NCBI GenBank assembly: GCA_963771655.1
Contig: CAVYUG010000002.1
Coordinates: 124,001 to 188,000 of the forward strand
Direction of reading: 5' to 3'
Origin: JAWVFM01 sp963771655
Lineage (GTDB): Bacteria; Actinomycetota; Thermoleophilia; Solirubrobacterales; 70-9
DNA length: 64,000 nucleotides
The position numbers and the translations under genes were made by a program. This document shows positions 60,852 to 64,000 of the stretch, in pieces. The notes under the pieces were generated by a model. That model was not told where the DNA came from, ran no database searches, and saw only the letters and a program-made list of their open reading frames with translations. Position 1 is the first letter of the stretch. The number at the start of each line of letters is the position of its first letter.

Positions 60852-62420
60852 GTGTTCTTGAAGGCAAGACTTCCATTCGTCCTCGGGGTCCTGATCCTGG
60901 CGCTCGCCGGCTTGACCGGTGTCGCTCTCGCCGCGCCCGGTGATCTCGACACCACGTTCAGCGGCGACGGTGAGACGCTCATCGACTTCGGCGGCACCGA
61001 GTTCAATGGGGCGGGAGCCAGCGTCGCCGTCACCGCGGACGGCGGTTCGATCGTCGTCGGCCAGACGAGCAGCCCGGGCGGCACCGGGGCAATCGCGGTC
61101 GCGAAGCTGCGCCCGGACGGCTCGCTCGACTCGGGGTTTGGCGCCGGTGGGCGGAAGGTGATCAGCAACGGTTTCGACGTCTCGTCCCCGCATGCTGTGG
61201 CGGTGCAGCCCGACGGCAAGATCGTCATCGGCGGCTCCGCCCGGCTCTCGGCCGCCGACCCGAAGACGATCTTCGAGATCGATCGCCTCAACGCGGACGG
61301 GAGCCCGGACGCGTCGTTCGGCCCAGGCCACGGTGTCAGCCTGAAGGATTTCGGGACCCCGAAGAACCAGCAGATCAACGCGCTGGCGATCCAGGACGAC
61401 GGCAAGATCGTCGCGGTCGGGGGGATCAACGACGGCACGGTCGGCAGCAACCGCTACGCGCTCGTCCGCTGGAACGCCGACGGATCCCTCGACAGCTCGT
61501 TCGGCTCGGGCGGGGCGACGACGGCCAACTTCGACTCCGACAGCGAGGGCTTCGGAGTCGTCATGGAGGCCGACGGCAAGATCATCGTCGCGGGAGCCAA
61601 CGACTCGGGCTCCGGCCCGGTCGGGATGCACGCCGTCCGCTTCAATGCAAACGGCAGCGTCGACACGGACTTCGGCCGGCTTGGTGAGGCGACGCCGTCC
61701 GGTTCCGGGGGCGCCTTCGGCGTCGCGATCCAGCCGGGACTGGGGATCGTCCTGGCCGGGTTCGGCCAGGTCGCCCGTCTCGACCAGAACGGCGCCACCG
61801 ACCACACCTTCGGAAACGACGGCGTCACGGGCATCGACGCAACCGGCAGCCTCACGACCGGGGTCGTGGTGCAGAGAAACGGCAAGATCGTCGTCGGCGG
61901 GGACGTGTTCGATGACGGCGAGCTGGTCGCGGGACGGCTGAACAGCGACGGTTCGGTCGACACCGGATTCGGCGACGGAGGCGTCGCCAAGGCGGAATTC
62001 GGTGGCGTCATGTTCGGCGCCCATGCCGCGCTCCAGGCCGACGGCGGGATCCTCGTGAGCGGCGCCACCAGCAGCGGCAACCTCGACCTCGCCGTCGCGC
62101 GCTTCGAGGGCGACTCGACGGCACCGCCGACGCTGAACGTCAAGTGCGGCGGCCTCAAGGCGACCAAGGTCGGCACCTCCGGCCCCGACAAGCTGAAGGG
62201 GACGAAGGGCCGCGACGTCATCGCCGGCCTCGGCGGCAAGGACAAGATCAGCGGCCGCGGCGGCAAGGACGTGATCTGCGGCGGCGCGGGGAACGACACC
62301 CTCCGCGGCGGCAAGGGCAAGGACAAGCTCCTCGGCGGCAAGGGCAAGGACAAGCTCTTCGGCGGCCCGGGCAAGGACACCCTGAACGGCGGCCCCGGCC
62401 GCGACCAGCAGCACCCGTAG
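60852..62420 (+). CDS. Secreted delta-60-repeat protein with C-terminal RTX-like repeats
   Basis: A 522-residue exported protein. Signal peptide at residues 1-27 (cleavage near ALA-AP). Residues about 30-430 consist of delta-60 repeats of 50-60 residues, each containing D-x-F/G-G-G and a QPDGKIVVGG-type strand (examples VAVQPDGKIVIGGSA, AIQDDGKIVAVGGI, VVQRNGKIVVGGDV). Such repeats may form a beta-propeller. The C-terminal 80 residues contain RTX-like nonapeptides (GGKGKDKLLGGKGKDKLFGG), though basic residues replace many calcium-binding Asp. Start GTG 60852. It is the first of a paralogous pair. Function unknown; a surface or adhesion role is plausible. Confidence 0.85.
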   Translation: MFLKARLPFVLGVLILALAGLTGVALAAPGDLDTTFSGDGETLIDFGGTEFNGAGASVAVTADGGSIVVGQTSSPGGTGAIAVAKLRPDGSLDSGFGAGGRKVISNGFDVSSPHAVAVQPDGKIVIGGSARLSAADPKTIFEIDRLNADGSPDASFGPGHGVSLKDFGTPKNQQINALAIQDDGKIVAVGGINDGTVGSNRYALVRWNADGSLDSSFGSGGATTANFDSDSEGFGVVMEADGKIIVAGANDSGSGPVGMHAVRFNANGSVDTDFGRLGEATPSGSGGAFGVAIQPGLGIVLAGFGQVARLDQNGATDHTFGNDGVTGIDATGSLTTGVVVQRNGKIVVGGDVFDDGELVAGRLNSDGSVDTGFGDGGVAKAEFGGVMFGAHAALQADGGILVSGATSSGNLDLAVARFEGDSTAPPTLNVKCGGLKATKVGTSGPDKLKGTKGRDVIAGLGGKDKISGRGGKDVICGGAGNDTLRGGKGKDKLLGGKGKDKLFGGPGKDTLNGGPGRDQQHP

Positions 62421-62431
62421 GGAGAATGCGC

Positions 62432-64000
62432 ATGCGCAGAGCCGCGGCCACCGGAAGACGCGAACGCCGGCCTCCGGCAGGCGGCTGGCCGCGGCGGCGA
62501 GTGGCGGCGGCGTCTGTGGCCGTCGCGCTTGCGCTTTCGGCCGGAGTCGCCCTCGCCGCGCCCGGAGACCTCGACCCGGCGTTCAGCGCCGACGGCCGGA
62601 CGACGGTCAACTTCGGGGGCGACGACACCTTGAGCTTCGAGGCGGACATCGCGCCGACGCCCGACGGCGGCTCGGTCGTCGTCGGGTCGACCGACCACGT
62701 CAACAGTCCAGGCGACGCCACGAAGTCCTTCGCGATCGCGAAGCTGCGCTCCGACGGCTCGCTCGATCCCGCCTTCGGCAACGGCGGCGAGAAGGTCATC
62801 GACCGCGGGGTCGAGGCGAAGGCGTTCGCGGTCGCGGTCCAGCCGGACGGCAAGATCGTCGTCGGCGGCAAGGATCTCCCCGAGGGCGGGCACGAGTTCT
62901 TCGACGTCCTCCGCCTCAACGCCGACGGGAGCCCTGACACTTCGTTCGGGCCGGGCGGCTTTCGCAGCGTCGACTTCGGCACCAAGTTCCAGGAGGCGGA
63001 CGACATCGCGATCCAGCCCGACGGCAAGATCGTCGCCGCGGGCAAGAGCCTGCCGAACGGCGGCCTCGCGAGCTATGCGCTCGCGCGCCTCAACACGGAC
63101 GGTTCTCTCGACACGTCATTCGGAACCGGCGGCAAGGTCACGTTCGGCGACGGCCGCCTCGCGCTCGGCGTCGCGCTCCAGGGCGACGGCAAGATCGTCG
63201 TCGTGGGGCGGGCCCTGACCGGCATGCGCGTCGCGCGCTTCAACGCCGACGGCAGCGTCGACACTTCGTTCGGCCAGGCCGGCGAGGCCGCGCCCGCGTT
63301 CCCGGGCGCGAGCGCGGGGCGCGAGATCGCGATCCAGCCCGACGGGAAGATCGTCCTCGTGGGGTCCGCCCATCCGACCGCGTCCAGCACCAGCAACGAC
63401 TTCGGGGTCGCCCGCCTCGACCCGACCGGCGCGCTCGATCCGACGTTCTCGAACGACGGCATCACGATCGTCGACCTCGGTTCGACGGATGACCAGGCCA
63501 GCGGCGTCGCGCTGCAGACGAACGGCAAGATCGTCGTCGGCGGCAACGGCGACGCGAACGACGAGCTCGCCGCCCTGCGGCTGAACGCCGACGGCTCGGC
63601 CGACACCAGCTTCGGCGGCGACGGGATCGTCGGGGTGGGCTTCGCCAGCCCGACGCAGTCCGGCGGCGACGTCGCGATCCAGCCCGACGGCCAGATCCTC
63701 CTGAGCGGAGTCACCGACAACAACGACGACTTCGCGGTCGCGCGAATCGAGGGCGATCCGACTTCGACCCCGCCGCCGCCCCCGCCCCCGCCCGACAACG
63801 ACCCGCCCGACGTGAACCTGACGGCGAAGGGGAAGCAGGACGCCGGCGGCAAGGTCAAGGTGAGCGCGAAGACCAACGAGACCTGCGACCTCGACCTCGC
63901 GGGCAGGGTGAAGCCGAAGGGCGAGCCACGGGCCGGCCTCAAGCCGAAGAGCGCTCACCCTGACCGCCGGTCACCGGAGGACGCTCAAGTTGAAGCTCTC
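62432..64000 (+). CDS. Secreted delta-60-repeat protein (3' end outside window; apparent frameshift near 63953)
   Basis: Paralogue of the preceding gene. ATG 62432 is chosen because GGAGA lies 7 nt upstream; ATG 62426 is too close. A long basic N-terminus precedes the signal core (AAASVAVALALSAGVALA) and mature start APGDLDPAFSADGRT. Seven delta-60 repeats are visible (for example AVQPDGKIVVGGKD, AIQPDGKIVAAGKS, ALQTNGKIVVGGNG). A polyproline linker (about residue 448) leads to a domain opening VNLTAKGKQDAGGKVKVSAK. The frame stays open to base 64000, but from about 63953 the sequence fits better one base later (LTLTAGHRRTLKLKL), so an indel is likely. Confidence 0.82.
   Translation, partial: MRRAAATGRRERRPPAGGWPRRRVAAASVAVALALSAGVALAAPGDLDPAFSADGRTTVNFGGDDTLSFEADIAPTPDGGSVVVGSTDHVNSPGDATKSFAIAKLRSDGSLDPAFGNGGEKVIDRGVEAKAFAVAVQPDGKIVVGGKDLPEGGHEFFDVLRLNADGSPDTSFGPGGFRSVDFGTKFQEADDIAIQPDGKIVAAGKSLPNGGLASYALARLNTDGSLDTSFGTGGKVTFGDGRLALGVALQGDGKIVVVGRALTGMRVARFNADGSVDTSFGQAGEAAPAFPGASAGREIAIQPDGKIVLVGSAHPTASSTSNDFGVARLDPTGALDPTFSNDGITIVDLGSTDDQASGVALQTNGKIVVGGNGDANDELAALRLNADGSADTSFGGDGIVGVGFASPTQSGGDVAIQPDGQILLSGVTDNNDDFAVARIEGDPTSTPPPPPPPPDNDPPDVNLTAKGKQDAGGKVKVSAKTNETCDLDLAGRVKPKGEPRAGLKPKSAHPDRRSPEDAQVEAL

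Overview
The window is a high-GC bacterial chromosome segment, densely coding on both strands, with many GTG starts and ATGA/GTGA stop-start overlaps. Its content (six tandem MCE genes, ROK kinase, PucR regulator, LCP protein, DedA-PAP2 fusion, CsrA, delta-60-repeat secreted proteins) suggests Actinomycetota, most likely Thermoleophilia/Solirubrobacterales; the lineage is an inference. Part of the gene order (rsmI, metG, tatD, rsmA, ispE, glmU, prs, rplY, pth, mfd, mazG, eno, a DivIC/FtsB-like gene) matches the housekeeping block known from Mycobacterium, with other genes interleaved.

Layout. 0-9 kb: tail of a surface or membrane protein, a phosphodiester glycosidase with a small membrane partner, glycyl-tRNA synthetase, a polyglycine-containing secreted protein, an FmdB-type protein, an LCP ligase, a ROK kinase and a frameshifted rsmI. 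9-18 kb: an operon of six MCE lipid-transport proteins with no YrbE permease beside it. 18-20.5 kb: a tandem pair of secreted paralogues, each closed by a strong terminator, then a lipoprotein and a RemA-like protein. 20.7-30.5 kb: metG, a Tat-exported berberine-bridge-type flavoenzyme, frameshifted tatD, rsmA, ispE, the DedA-PAP2 fusion, a PucR regulator, a decayed secreted-protein gene and an M19 dipeptidase. 30.5-47.7 kb: tRNA-Gln, glmU-prs, several small secreted or membrane proteins, an ABC1 kinase, rplY-pth-echA-mfd, a PpiC-type foldase, mazG, eno and an FtsB-like gene. 47.7-59 kb: a surface-glycan locus with two large membrane proteins, three sulfotransferases, a MurG-like glycosyltransferase and a MOP-type flippase. 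59-64 kb: an acidic HTH protein, csrA, a small membrane protein, a nuclease-like lipoprotein and two delta-60-repeat secreted proteins, the second cut by the window end.

The most unusual signal is palindromic. Several long inverted repeats lie inside open reading frames without breaking them: two in the 49983-52460 membrane protein, one in the 47718-49979 membrane protein and one at the 3' end of the enoyl-CoA hydratase gene. The two copies in the 49983 gene share a 14-bp hairpin with a GNRA loop, the same reading phase and three compensatory base-pair changes, which points to conservation of an RNA-like fold. They resemble in concept the Rickettsia palindromic elements that insert in frame in coding genes. 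A 166-nt rod-like fold lies between eno and the ftsB-like gene, and a separate 50-bp dispersed palindrome occurs twice in intergenic spacers.

Three apparent single-site frameshifts (rsmI, tatD and the last gene) fall in or next to short G or GC runs. They may be assembly errors, so those genes should be read with caution. No gap between genes exceeds about 300 bases.
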